Positions 51,303-58,717 of a DNA stretch of 64,000 nt are shown piece by piece. This stretch comes from JBCCOW01 sp039025855 (GTDB lineage: Bacteria; Planctomycetota; Phycisphaerae; Phycisphaerales; Phycisphaeraceae). Positions within the stretch are counted from its first letter, which is position 1, and each line of letters begins with the position of its first letter. Under the pieces are notes generated by a model that ran no database searches, had not been told where the DNA came from, and was given only the letters and a program-made list of their open reading frames with translations. Both the position numbers and the translations under genes were made by a program. Where the stretch lies: contig JBCCNL010000013.1 in assembly GCA_039025855.1 (NCBI GenBank), forward strand, positions 1 through 64,000, read 5' to 3'.

Positions 51303-52319
51303 TCACTCGGGCAGCGGCCCGATCCCCGGGTTGCGCTCGGCGTCCATGAGCATCTGCTCGGCCCCCTCGGTTTTCAGCGACGCGATGGCTCGCTTAACCA
51401 GCCGACGCAGGTGAGCCGTCTTGATCCGGTCATCGAAGCGGGCACACCGCGAACCATCGGGTGACCACACCGCCGCCCGCAGGCGGAACCAGTGGCTGTC
51501 CGCGTTACGCTCGGCCTGGGTTTCTGCAGGGTCAAGCGGGTGGGCGTACACCGCGACTGGCGAATGGCAGCCGGCACCAAGACCCGCGACCAGGTCACGC
51601 TCGGCGTGGATCGCCGCCGCCGACGCCGGGTCGTTGAGCGGCATACACCTTGCAACCGTCACGTGGTCCTGCCCCCGGCACTGCAGGCACAACGCCCCCT
51701 GCCCCGCGGCCGGCAGCATCTCTTCGACAGACAGGGCCTGTTGTGCGAGCTCCCGATACCCCAGCCGGTGAAGCCCCGCCGCCGCCAGCAGCGTCGCGTC
51801 GTACGGCCCGCCCTCGGCCTGCACCTTTTCGAGCCGGGTCGGCACGTTCCCCCGCATCAGCACCGTCTTCACATCCGGGCGAACTGCCCGCACCTGCGCC
51901 GCCCGCCGCGGACTGGCCGTCCCCAGCACCGCCCCTTCGGGCAGGTCTGCCAGCCCGATGGCCCGCCCTTCTCGGCCCACCAAGATATCCCCTACTTGGC
52001 CCCGCTTCGGCACCGCCGCCAGGCTCAGCCCGGGCGTGACCTCGTCCGCGGGCAGGTCTTTCATCGAGTGCACCGCCACATCCGAGCCGTTCTCGAGAAG
52101 CACACGCTCGACCCCACGGGTAAACAGGCCTTTTCCGCCCCGCTGCGCGAGGGCCACGCCCGTGTGCTGATCGCCTTCGGACTCCAGCCAACGGTGCTCA
52201 ACCACCAGATTGGGGTCCGCCATAGCCAGCCCCCGTGCCACCATCGTGGCCTGCACCCGCGAAAGCTTGCTGGTGCGGGCGACAATGCGGATGGGCTTGA
52301 CTGATCGACGCAAGGGCAT
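51303..52319 (-). CDS. hemC: Hydroxymethylbilane synthase (porphobilinogen deaminase)
   Basis: 338 residues from ATG 52319, with AAGGGG immediately upstream; an ATG at 52346 would add 9. Motifs: 'IVARTSKLSRVQATMV', 'GKGLFTRGVERVLLENGSDV' with catalytic Asp in 'DVAVHSMKDLP', 'GTASPRRAAQ', 'RGNVPTRLEK', and the dipyrromethane-binding Cys in 'LGAGCHSPVA'. It polymerises four porphobilinogens in heme biosynthesis. Other hem genes are not adjacent. First gene right of the skew switch; its coding strand is G-rich, the reverse of minus-strand genes to the left. Confidence 0.97.
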   Translation of the reverse strand: MPLRRSVKPIRIVARTSKLSRVQATMVARGLAMADPNLVVEHRWLESEGDQHTGVALAQRGGKGLFTRGVERVLLENGSDVAVHSMKDLPADEVTPGLSLAAVPKRGQVGDILVGREGRAIGLADLPEGAVLGTASPRRAAQVRAVRPDVKTVLMRGNVPTRLEKVQAEGGPYDATLLAAAGLHRLGYRELAQQALSVEEMLPAAGQGALCLQCRGQDHVTVARCMPLNDPASAAAIHAERDLVAGLGAGCHSPVAVYAHPLDPAETQAERNADSHWFRLRAAVWSPDGSRCARFDDRIKTAHLRRLVKRAIASLKTEGAEQMLMDAERNPGIGPLPE

Positions 52320-52467
52320 TCCCCTTAAGGCTTTGGAGGAGGCCACATGCTAGCGAGACCCGCCGCCGACGCAAAAAGCCGACAACTCAACCCCCGAAAA
52401 CAGTGCTGAATCAGCCCGAAATGAGCAACGGGCCGCCTCGTGGACAGCCCGTCGGTTGCAAATGAAG

Positions 52468-52549
52468 TGGGGGGTAGTGGATTCGAACCACTGTAGGCAA
52501 TGCCAGCAGATTTACAGTCTGCCCCGTTTGGCCGCTCCGGCAACCCCCC
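52468..52549 (-). tRNA. tRNA-Tyr (anticodon GTA)
   Basis: Read on the minus strand: acceptor GGGGGGT pairs with ACCCCCC followed by discriminator A; anticodon arm GCAGA-CTGTAAA-TCTGC gives anticodon GTA; a long variable arm follows (class II, as bacterial tRNA-Tyr); T arm GTGGTTCGAATCCAC. CCA is not encoded. Lies 148 bp upstream of hemC's start on the same strand. Confidence 0.96.
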
Positions 52550-52762
52550 AAATGGGTTGCTCCACCCGATCGCGGACGGGGCATTGAACCGCACCGTCGC
52601 CCATCCGTCAAGGCGTCAGCCCGACTCGATCCCGCCCCCCAACGAACCTACGGCCGACGATCCAAACCAGACTTTGACACTTGCCCACTGCTTTTCCACG
52701 GTCTGGGCGTTATCATCCGGTGCCCCACACGGGCATGGTTCCGCGTCCCCGGAAACGTCACC

Positions 52763-53443
52763 GTGACCCCCGCAACCGTCTCCGATCCCTCGGCCTCGAC
52801 GCTCAATACGTCACCGGTCCACAGCCACGTCCTCGTGCTCAACCGCATGTGGATGGCGGTCCGTGTCGTCAACGCCAAGCGGGCGTTCTCGCTGCTGTTC
52901 CGCGACCTCGCCGAGGTCATCCGCGTCGACGACGGCTCGTACACCGCCTACGACTTCGACACCTGGGCCGACGCCTCAGCCATGCACGACCTCATGGTCC
53001 CTGATGGCAACGACGATGCGGAACCCTACGAGTGGGTCTCGACCGTCCGCATGAAGATCGCGGTGCCCAAGGTCATCCGGCTGCTCGGCTACGACAAGCT
53101 CCCGGCCCAGGACGTCAAGCTCAACCGCCGGAATATCTTCGCCCGGGACCGCAACCAGTGCCAATACTGTGGGAAGCACTTCCCGACCTCTGAGCTATCA
53201 CTGGACCATGTCATCCCCCGCAGCCAAGGCGGCGGTGCATCTTGGGAAAACCTCGTGTGCTGCTGTGTCGACTGCAACTCGAAAAAGGGTGGCCGAACAC
53301 CGCGGCAGGCCCGCATGCCGCTGGTCCGCAAGCCCGTCAAGCCCAGCCGAAACCCCGTGATCCATCTTCGCCTCGGCTCCGGCAAATATGCCTCCTGGCG
53401 GGCCTTCCTCGACAACGCCTACTGGTCCGTCGAACTCAAGTAA
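52763..53443 (+). CDS. HNH endonuclease family protein
   Basis: 226 residues from GTG 52763. The HNH core occupies about 130-190: 'CQYCGKHFPTSELSLDHVIPRSQ' read in parts, with paired Cys (CQYC ... CVDC), 'LDHVIPRSQGG' and 'WENLVCCCVDCNSKKGG'. N-terminal 'VLVLNRMWMAVRVVNAKRAF' is the opening usual in this widespread planctomycete/cyanobacterial HNH family. Whether it is a defence nuclease or a housekeeping one is unknown; no toxin/antitoxin or restriction gene is adjacent. Solitary plus-strand gene. Confidence 0.9.
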   Translation: MTPATVSDPSASTLNTSPVHSHVLVLNRMWMAVRVVNAKRAFSLLFRDLAEVIRVDDGSYTAYDFDTWADASAMHDLMVPDGNDDAEPYEWVSTVRMKIAVPKVIRLLGYDKLPAQDVKLNRRNIFARDRNQCQYCGKHFPTSELSLDHVIPRSQGGGASWENLVCCCVDCNSKKGGRTPRQARMPLVRKPVKPSRNPVIHLRLGSGKYASWRAFLDNAYWSVELK

Positions 53444-53495
53444 GGTGTTTGGGCTGTCCGCCTGACCTCTTCCCTATCTCGTCTGGAGGCCCGTC

Positions 53496-53753
53496 ATGCA
53501 ACCCTTCGACCCCCACACGTTCAACGACGACCAGCCCTGCTTTCGAGCCCATCAGTAAACGCCGCAAGGGCTTCCCGTCCGAAACCCACGTCAAACGCGG
53601 CCCCCAGATCGTGCACGGCTGCAAAGAGCTCATCGAGAAGCTCGGCCGAAACGACCCCTGCCCCTGCGGCTCCGGGAGGCGTTTTTAAGAAGTGCTGCAT
53701 GAAGTCGGGCCGGTTTTGACGGCGTCAACAAGCAGTATTACTTCCGCGAATAG
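53496..53753 (+). pseudogene. Broken SEC-C motif protein gene
   Basis: A ribosome site (TGGAGG) and ATG at 53496 give MQPFDPHTFNDDQPCF then a stop; the next frame continues 'FEPISKRRKGFPSE' to 'LIEKLGRNDPCPCGSGRRF' and stops at a T5 run (53684-53688); removing one T restores 'RFKKCCMKS', the rest of the SEC-C zinc motif. A third shift at a T4 run would restore 'FDGVNKQYYFRE' and a TAG at 53751. At least three single-base shifts separate four consistent coding pieces, so it is a decaying gene or carries sequencing errors in homopolymers. Confidence 0.75.
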
Positions 53754-53982
53754 CTCGCTGCAGGCGGCAAGGCTCAGGCTGCCTGTCTGCCACCCGTCCG
53801 CCCCGCGTCACGCTGGGCGAGGGCTATCGCCTACGCGGGACCCTCCAAACCGGAACCCACCTCATCCGGCCTTGGCCCGTTAAGTCGCCCCCCTGCACAC
53901 CCGATGTGAAGCTAGAGAACCTAGGCAACCCACCCGCCCCCGCTCCGTCCGCGGCGGCCCGTGGGCACGTCGGAGCTCCGCC

Positions 53983-54612
53983 ATGGCCAGCCACGACACC
54001 ACCCCGTCCTCGGGGCTCTCCGATGAGCTCCGCAACAAACAAGTCTTCACCACCGGCGAAGCTGCCGAGGTCTGCAAGGTCTCCCAACAGACCATCATCC
54101 GCTGCTTCGACGCCGGCCGGCTCAAGGGCTTCCGCGTCCCCGGCTCACGCTTCCGCCGCATCCCCCGCGAGGACCTGATCCGGTTCATGAAGGCCAACGA
54201 GATCCCCACCGACGACTTCGAGACCACCGCCCGCAAGCGTGTCCTCGTCGTCGACGACGACCCCCGCATCGTCGAACTTTTTACCGACCTCCTCGAAGGC
54301 CCAAACGCTCAAGGGGATCGCTACGACGTCCGCTCCGCCAGCACCGGCTACGACGCCGGCGTCGTCACCACCGAGTTCAAGCCCGACCTGATGATCCTCG
54401 ACTACATGCTCCCGGACATCAACGGCAACGTCGTCTGCAAGACCGTCCGCAAGAACCCCGACCTCGTCGGCATGAAGGTCATCATCGTCTCCGGCGTCGT
54501 CAACCAGCACGAGATCGACGAGCTCCTCGCCTCCGGCGCCGACGAGTTCATCAAGAAGCCCTTCGACGTCAAGCACCTCATGGCCCGCATCGACGCCCAC
54601 CTCGTGGGGTGA
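53983..54612 (+). CDS. Response regulator: HTH_17 DNA-binding domain followed by receiver domain
   Basis: 209 residues. N-terminal excisionase/MerR-like HTH 'VFTTGEAAEVCKVSQQTIIR' with 'GRLKGFRVPGSRFRRIPRED'; then a receiver domain at about 85-205: acidic pair 'VLVVDDDPRIVELF', phospho-acceptor Asp in 'LMILDYMLPDINGN', Thr/Ser 'IIVSGVVNQ', Lys in 'EFIKKPFDVKHL'. DNA-binding domain before the receiver is the reverse of the common order. Upstream 229 bp (53754-53982) holds no clear gene. The partner kinase is probably the HDOD-kinase 100 bp downstream. Confidence 0.93.
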   Translation: MASHDTTPSSGLSDELRNKQVFTTGEAAEVCKVSQQTIIRCFDAGRLKGFRVPGSRFRRIPREDLIRFMKANEIPTDDFETTARKRVLVVDDDPRIVELFTDLLEGPNAQGDRYDVRSASTGYDAGVVTTEFKPDLMILDYMLPDINGNVVCKTVRKNPDLVGMKVIIVSGVVNQHEIDELLASGADEFIKKPFDVKHLMARIDAHLVG

Positions 54613-54617
54613 GCGGA

Positions 54618-54709
54618 GGAGTAAGCAGTAAGGAGTAAGCAGTAAGGCGTGAAAACCAATAACTCCTGACCCGCCACTCCTTACTCCGTACTCCGTACTC
54701 CTTACTTCT
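54618..54709. repeat. Heptanucleotide tandem repeat arranged as inverted hairpin
   Basis: GAGTAAG/CAGTAAG-type heptads at about 54618-54649 and the complementary CTCCTTA/CTCCGTA heptads at about 54675-54709, separated by a 25-base loop. The two blocks can pair over most of their length. A related block of TTACTTC/TTACTCC heptads sits at 57142-57176. Lies between the response regulator and HDOD-kinase genes. Confidence 0.8.
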
Positions 54710-54712
54710 CCC

Positions 54713-57028
54713 ATGGTTTCCGAAGTCTCCCAGCCCCGACGACTCGAACTCATCCTCCGGCAGATCGACACCCTCCCGACCCTGCCGGCCATCGCCACCC
54801 GTCTGCTCCAACTCACCGCCTCCGACGCCTCCGAAACCCGCGAGGTCGTCCAGCTCATCTCCGCCGACCCCCCGCTCACCGCCAAGATCCTCTCGCTCTG
54901 CCGCACCGCCGACCGCGGCGCCCGCGATGGCAACCAGCAGGTTATGTCTGTCGAGCGCGCCGTCGTCCTCCTCGGCTTCAACACTGTCCGCAACGCCGTG
55001 CTCTCGCTCAAGGTCTTCGAGCTGTTCCAGCAGCAGCACCAAGACGCCGACGACCGCCGCGGCCTCACCCTGCAGCGCGACGCCGACGAGCCCGAAGCAC
55101 CCGCCTTCGACCGCGCCGGTTTCTGGTCCCACTCCCTCGCCGTAGCCCTCGCCGCCGAGATGATCGCCAAGGCCCACCGCGCCCCCGACCTCAACCCCGA
55201 CGAGGCTTTCGTCTGCGGCCTGCTCCACGACGTCGGCAAGCTCGCCCTCGACCTCGCCCTGCCCAAGTCCTACGCCAAGTGCGTCAGCCTCGCCGCCGCC
55301 CACCAGTCCAACATCGCCACCTACGAACGCCAGCTCATCGGGATCGACCACCACACCGCTGGCAAACGCCTCGCCGAGCAGTGGGGCCTGCCGCTCCAAC
55401 TCCAAGACACAGTCTGGCTGCACGGCTCCCCCCTCGACTCGCTCCCCCCCCTGCCCCACCGCAAGCTCGTCGGGCTCATCCAGCTCGCCGACACCATCGC
55501 CCGAGCCCAGCACATCGGCTACTCCGGCAACCACGCCCTCCAGCCCGACGCCGACACCCTCGCCAAACAGCTCGGCTTCGACCTCGACCTCGTCCACGCC
55601 GCCACCCAGGACCTCTACCCCGCCCTCGAAGAACGCGGCAAGGCCCTGGGCATGCACGAGCTGCCCTCACGCGAACAGTTCTTCGCGTCCATCCAGAAAG
55701 CCAACGCCGCGCTCGGCAAGCTCAACGCCACCCTCGACCACCGCTCCCGCGCCGCCGCCACCCAGGCCCGCGTCCTCCAGGCCATCGCCGACTTCCACGC
55801 CCTCGCCACCCCCGGCCGATCCGTCCAGGACCTCCTCGACCGCGCCGCCCACTCCGCCGCCACCCTCTTCGGCCCCGGCTTCTACGCTCTGCTCCACCCC
55901 CTGCCCGAAACCCCCGACGAGCCCGCCGCCTGGCTGCTCTGTCGGTACACCCCCGAGGGCGAACCCCTCGACGCCAAGGTTCTTGACCAGCCCCCAGCTG
56001 CCCCCGACCTCAGCACCCTCGACACCCAGGCCAACAGCTCCGCCGGCAGCATGTCCCTCACGGGCGTCCTCCCCTGGGTCGCCGACGAACTCATGGAGGC
56101 CGACGACCTCCGCGATGTCGAGATCCTCCCCCTCGCCTCCGGCTGGGGCACCGCCGCGCTCCTCCTGCACGACCGCCCTTCTCTGCCCACCGCGTCCATC
56201 CTCACGCCGCTGACCCGCACCTGGGGCGCCGCGATCGCCGCCGCCTCCCAGCACGACGGCGCACGCCGCCTCGGCGAACAGCTCGCCGAAGCCAACACCG
56301 CGCTGCAAGACGCCCAGGACACCCTGCTCAAGCAGGCCTCCATGGCTCGCCTCGGCGAGATGGCCGCCGGCGCCGCCCACGAGATGAACAACCCCCTCGC
56401 CGTCATCTCCGGCCGATCGCAGCTGCTGTCCATGTCCCTCGACGGCGGCTCCAAACACCAGGCCGCCGCCCAGCAGATCTTCCGCGAAGCCCACCGCCTC
56501 TCGGACCTCATCACCTGCCTGCACATGTTCGCCGAGCCGCCCCAGGCCGACCGCAAGCCCGTCGACCCCGCCGCCATGCTCGACACCATCGTCCGCAAGG
56601 TCAAGTCCACCCGCCGCAAACGCCAGGCCGAGATCGATATCTACCTCACGCTAGGCGACGACCTCTCCCCCGCCCTGCTCGACGCCGACCAGGTCGCCCG
56701 TGCTGTCACCGAGCTCCTGCTCAACGCCCTCCAGGCCAGCCCCAAGGAAGCCATCTCCGTCACCGCCACCAGCAAGCCCTGGGGCAACCACGGCGAGCCC
56801 GCGCTCTTCATCTCCGTCATCGACGACGGCGACGGCATGGACCCCGACACCCTGAAGCACGCCCTCGACCCGTTCTTCTCCGCCAAGCCCGCCGGCCGAC
56901 AGGTCGGCATGGGTCTGCCCCGCGTCCAACAACTCGCCGCCGCCCACCACGGCGAAGTCCGACTCACCTCCACCCCCGGCACCGGCACCACCGCCACCCT
57001 CATCCTCCCCCTCGCCGAACCGGTCTGA
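54713..57028 (+). CDS. HDOD-domain histidine kinase
   Basis: 771 residues. HDOD domain (about 10-220): 'LPTLPAIATRLLQLTASDAS', 'ADPPLTAKILSLC', 'CGLLHDVGKLALDLALPKSY', 'IGIDHHTAGKRLAEQWGLPL'. A GAF-like middle (about 350-510). HisKA with 'GAAHEMNNPLAVISG' (phospho-acceptor His), then HATPase with N-box 'LNALQA', G1 'DDGDGMDPDT', G2 'VGMGLPRVQQ'. HDOD domains are usually on separate proteins, so fusion to a kinase is uncommon. It is likely the cognate kinase of the upstream HTH-receiver protein. Cytoplasmic: no membrane segment seen. Confidence 0.93.
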   Translation: MVSEVSQPRRLELILRQIDTLPTLPAIATRLLQLTASDASETREVVQLISADPPLTAKILSLCRTADRGARDGNQQVMSVERAVVLLGFNTVRNAVLSLKVFELFQQQHQDADDRRGLTLQRDADEPEAPAFDRAGFWSHSLAVALAAEMIAKAHRAPDLNPDEAFVCGLLHDVGKLALDLALPKSYAKCVSLAAAHQSNIATYERQLIGIDHHTAGKRLAEQWGLPLQLQDTVWLHGSPLDSLPPLPHRKLVGLIQLADTIARAQHIGYSGNHALQPDADTLAKQLGFDLDLVHAATQDLYPALEERGKALGMHELPSREQFFASIQKANAALGKLNATLDHRSRAAATQARVLQAIADFHALATPGRSVQDLLDRAAHSAATLFGPGFYALLHPLPETPDEPAAWLLCRYTPEGEPLDAKVLDQPPAAPDLSTLDTQANSSAGSMSLTGVLPWVADELMEADDLRDVEILPLASGWGTAALLLHDRPSLPTASILTPLTRTWGAAIAAASQHDGARRLGEQLAEANTALQDAQDTLLKQASMARLGEMAAGAAHEMNNPLAVISGRSQLLSMSLDGGSKHQAAAQQIFREAHRLSDLITCLHMFAEPPQADRKPVDPAAMLDTIVRKVKSTRRKRQAEIDIYLTLGDDLSPALLDADQVARAVTELLLNALQASPKEAISVTATSKPWGNHGEPALFISVIDDGDGMDPDTLKHALDPFFSAKPAGRQVGMGLPRVQQLAAAHHGEVRLTSTPGTGTTATLILPLAEPV

Positions 57029-57054
57029 TTCAACTCGCATTCTCCCTCCCGGAA

Positions 57055-57077
57055 GCCCACGGTGTTTCACCGTGGGC
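57055..57077. repeat. Palindromic element, family A, intergenic copy
   Basis: GCCCACGGTG / CACCGTGGGC arms around TTT, preceded by GGAA, 26 bases after the HDOD-kinase stop. Same CCCAC...GTGGGC ends as the in-gene family A copies. Confidence 0.75.
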
Positions 57078-57141
57078 CGCGCCGCGCAACGCCTGGCCAA
57101 CTCCACGTCCTATCGCTTACCCCATAGCTCCTCAACCTCTA

Positions 57142-57176
57142 GCTCCTTACTTCTTACTTCTTACTCCATACTCCTC
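57142..57176. repeat. Heptanucleotide tandem repeat
   Basis: Successive units close to CTTACTT / CTTACTC / CATACTC, related to the block at 54675-54709. Short, degenerate, no open frame. Confidence 0.65.
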
Positions 57177-57320
57177 CCTCAACGTCCCCTCCCGTTACCC
57201 CCCAGCCGTCACGACCCGCCAAGTCCAAGCCCTCACAATGCTTTGCTTTCTTGAATCACTCAAAGCTCCCGCAGTCCCTGCCGATCTCTCCCATAGCCCA
57301 CGCCGCAGCCGCTGTTCGTG

Positions 57321-57338
57321 ACGCGGACCTGTCCGCGT
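57321..57338. repeat. 18-base palindrome before receiver-GAF gene
   Basis: ACGCGGAC / GTCCGCGT with CT between, perfect 8-bp arms, ending on the GTG at 57337. May be an operator or another dispersed palindrome; its presence disfavours the GTG as start codon. Confidence 0.5.
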
Positions 57339-57354
57339 GGACTGGGAGAATGCC

Positions 57355-58551
57355 TTGAACGACTCACCGACCGATCCCGCCGCCGTTGCCCCCTCGCGCC
57401 GACCCGCGCGGGTCCTTGTGGTCGACCGCGACACCCGCGTGCCCGCCCTGCTCCGCGACTGCCGGCCCGCCGGCCAAACGCTCGACATCATCCAGGCCGG
57501 CTCCCTCGCCGTCGCCCGCGATCTCATCGACAAGCAGCGCATCGACCTCGCCATCATCGAGCCCGCCATGCCCGACGGTGACGGCTACGAGCTCGCCGCC
57601 GAGCTCGCCGATGCCCCCTCCCCCAGCAAGCCCGCCGTGGCCACCCTCATCGCCGGGTCCACCGCCGACTTCGACGCCGCCCGCAGAGCCCTCGCCGCCG
57701 GTGCCGCCGACTTCCTGGTCAAGCCCGAACTCACCACTAACGAACTCACCGACCGGCTCGCCCACACCCTCGCCAAGCAGCGTAAAGACGCCAAGCTCGC
57801 CCGCCGCGTCCGTCGTCTCAAGAAGCTCTGCAAACGCCTCAACGACGCCCGCCTCGAAGTGGCCGGGCAGGTCGACACCCTCTGCAACGACCTGGTCACC
57901 GCTTATCAGGAACTGGCCGTCCAGATGAAGGGCGTCGTCGACGAGACCCGCACCGTCGAGGACGTGCTCTCCGACGAGCTCGACCTCGAACAGGTCATCC
58001 GCAAGACCCTCGAATGGCTCGTCGGGCAGTCCGGCCCGTCCAACGCCGCCGTGTTCCTGCCCTGCTCCATGGACGAGTTCTCGCTCGGCGGCTACGTCAA
58101 CCACGACTGCACCGCCGAGTCCGCCGACATGCTCCTGCAGCACCTCGCCGACGTCCTCGCCCCCAAGGTCGCCGACCGCGACCAGCTGATCCATCTCAAG
58201 GACAACGCATCTATCGAACAATGGATCGGCGACGACGCCGCCTACCTCGCCGACAGCGAAGTCCTCGCCTTCGCCGCACGCACCGACGACGAATCCCTGG
58301 CCGTGCTCTGCCTCTTCCGCGACGCCGAGCAGCCCTACCCCGAAGACGTCGTCCAGGCCTGCCGCGCCCTCGCCCCCATCCTCGGCGAAACGCTCTCCCG
58401 GCTCATCCGCATCCACCACCGCCACCTCCCCGACCCCGCCCTCTTCGACACCGAGCTCACCCAGCCCGACTACGACGACTGGGGCACCGCCGAGTGGTCC
58501 GCCGACGACGACCTGCCCTTCGACGAAGACGACGGCGGCCTCCCGCTATAA
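57355..58551 (+). CDS. Receiver-like domain protein with GAF-like domain; phospho-Asp replaced by Glu
   Basis: 398 residues from TTG 57355 (GGGAG six bases upstream); GTG 57337 would overlap the palindrome. Receiver-like region (about 10-125): 'RVLVVDRDTRVPALLRDCRP', then 'RIDLAIIEPAMPDGDGYELA' where the usual phospho-acceptor Asp is Glu, and Lys in 'ADFLVKPEL'. A helical segment ('LARRVRRLKKLCKRLNDARL') links to a GAF-like domain (about 215-350: 'FLPCSMDEFSLGGYVNHDCT', 'VLCLFRDAEQPYPEDVVQAC'). The acidic C-terminus (WSADDDLPFDEDDG) is low complexity. Glu at that site often mimics phosphorylation, so it may be permanently on. Confidence 0.85.
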   Translation: MNDSPTDPAAVAPSRRPARVLVVDRDTRVPALLRDCRPAGQTLDIIQAGSLAVARDLIDKQRIDLAIIEPAMPDGDGYELAAELADAPSPSKPAVATLIAGSTADFDAARRALAAGAADFLVKPELTTNELTDRLAHTLAKQRKDAKLARRVRRLKKLCKRLNDARLEVAGQVDTLCNDLVTAYQELAVQMKGVVDETRTVEDVLSDELDLEQVIRKTLEWLVGQSGPSNAAVFLPCSMDEFSLGGYVNHDCTAESADMLLQHLADVLAPKVADRDQLIHLKDNASIEQWIGDDAAYLADSEVLAFAARTDDESLAVLCLFRDAEQPYPEDVVQACRALAPILGETLSRLIRIHHRHLPDPALFDTELTQPDYDDWGTAEWSADDDLPFDEDDGGLPL

Positions 58552-58575
58552 ACCACGCCTCTTCCTCTCCAAGCA

Positions 58576-58603
58576 ATAGCCGGGTCGCTACGCGACGCGG
58601 CTC
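58576..58603. repeat. Palindromic element, family B, copy 2 (inverse orientation)
   Basis: Reverse complement of 47345-47372 over all 28 bases, in the gap between the receiver-GAF gene and argH. Arms AGCCGGGTCGC / GCGACGCGGCT around TAC. Confidence 0.85.
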
Positions 58604-58640
58604 TGCAATACGCCTGACCGCCCGAACGCACCGGTCACCC

Positions 58641-58668
58641 GCCCGCCCCGCGTAGCGGGCCGGCTATG
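58641..58668. repeat. Palindromic element, family B, copy 3 (diverged)
   Basis: CCCGC-GTA-GCGGG core followed by CCGGCTATG, sharing the 'GCGTAGCG..CCGGCTATG' right side with copy 1. Lies 50 bp before argH. Confidence 0.6.
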
Positions 58669-58717
58669 ACATCCTTCAATCTCCATCGCGCGATACCCCT
58701 TCCCGTATCATCCGCCG

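Larger units (their letters stand above)
57029..57354. other. 326-bp gene-free region with several repeats
   Basis: From left to right: family A palindrome (57055-57077), a heptad repeat block (57142-57176), and an 18-base palindrome ACGCGGAC-CT-GTCCGCGT (57321-57338) that overlaps a GTG otherwise usable as start of the next gene. No open frame with coding character. Promoter for the receiver-GAF gene must lie here but no clear one was seen. Confidence 0.6.

Noticed and set aside
51200..51320. dif recombination site at the skew switch
   Set aside because: No 28-base sequence with XerC/XerD-like arms was recognised in the gap or its flanks.
54618..54709. Possible CRISPR array
   Set aside because: Units are 7 bases without spacers; no cas genes in the window.
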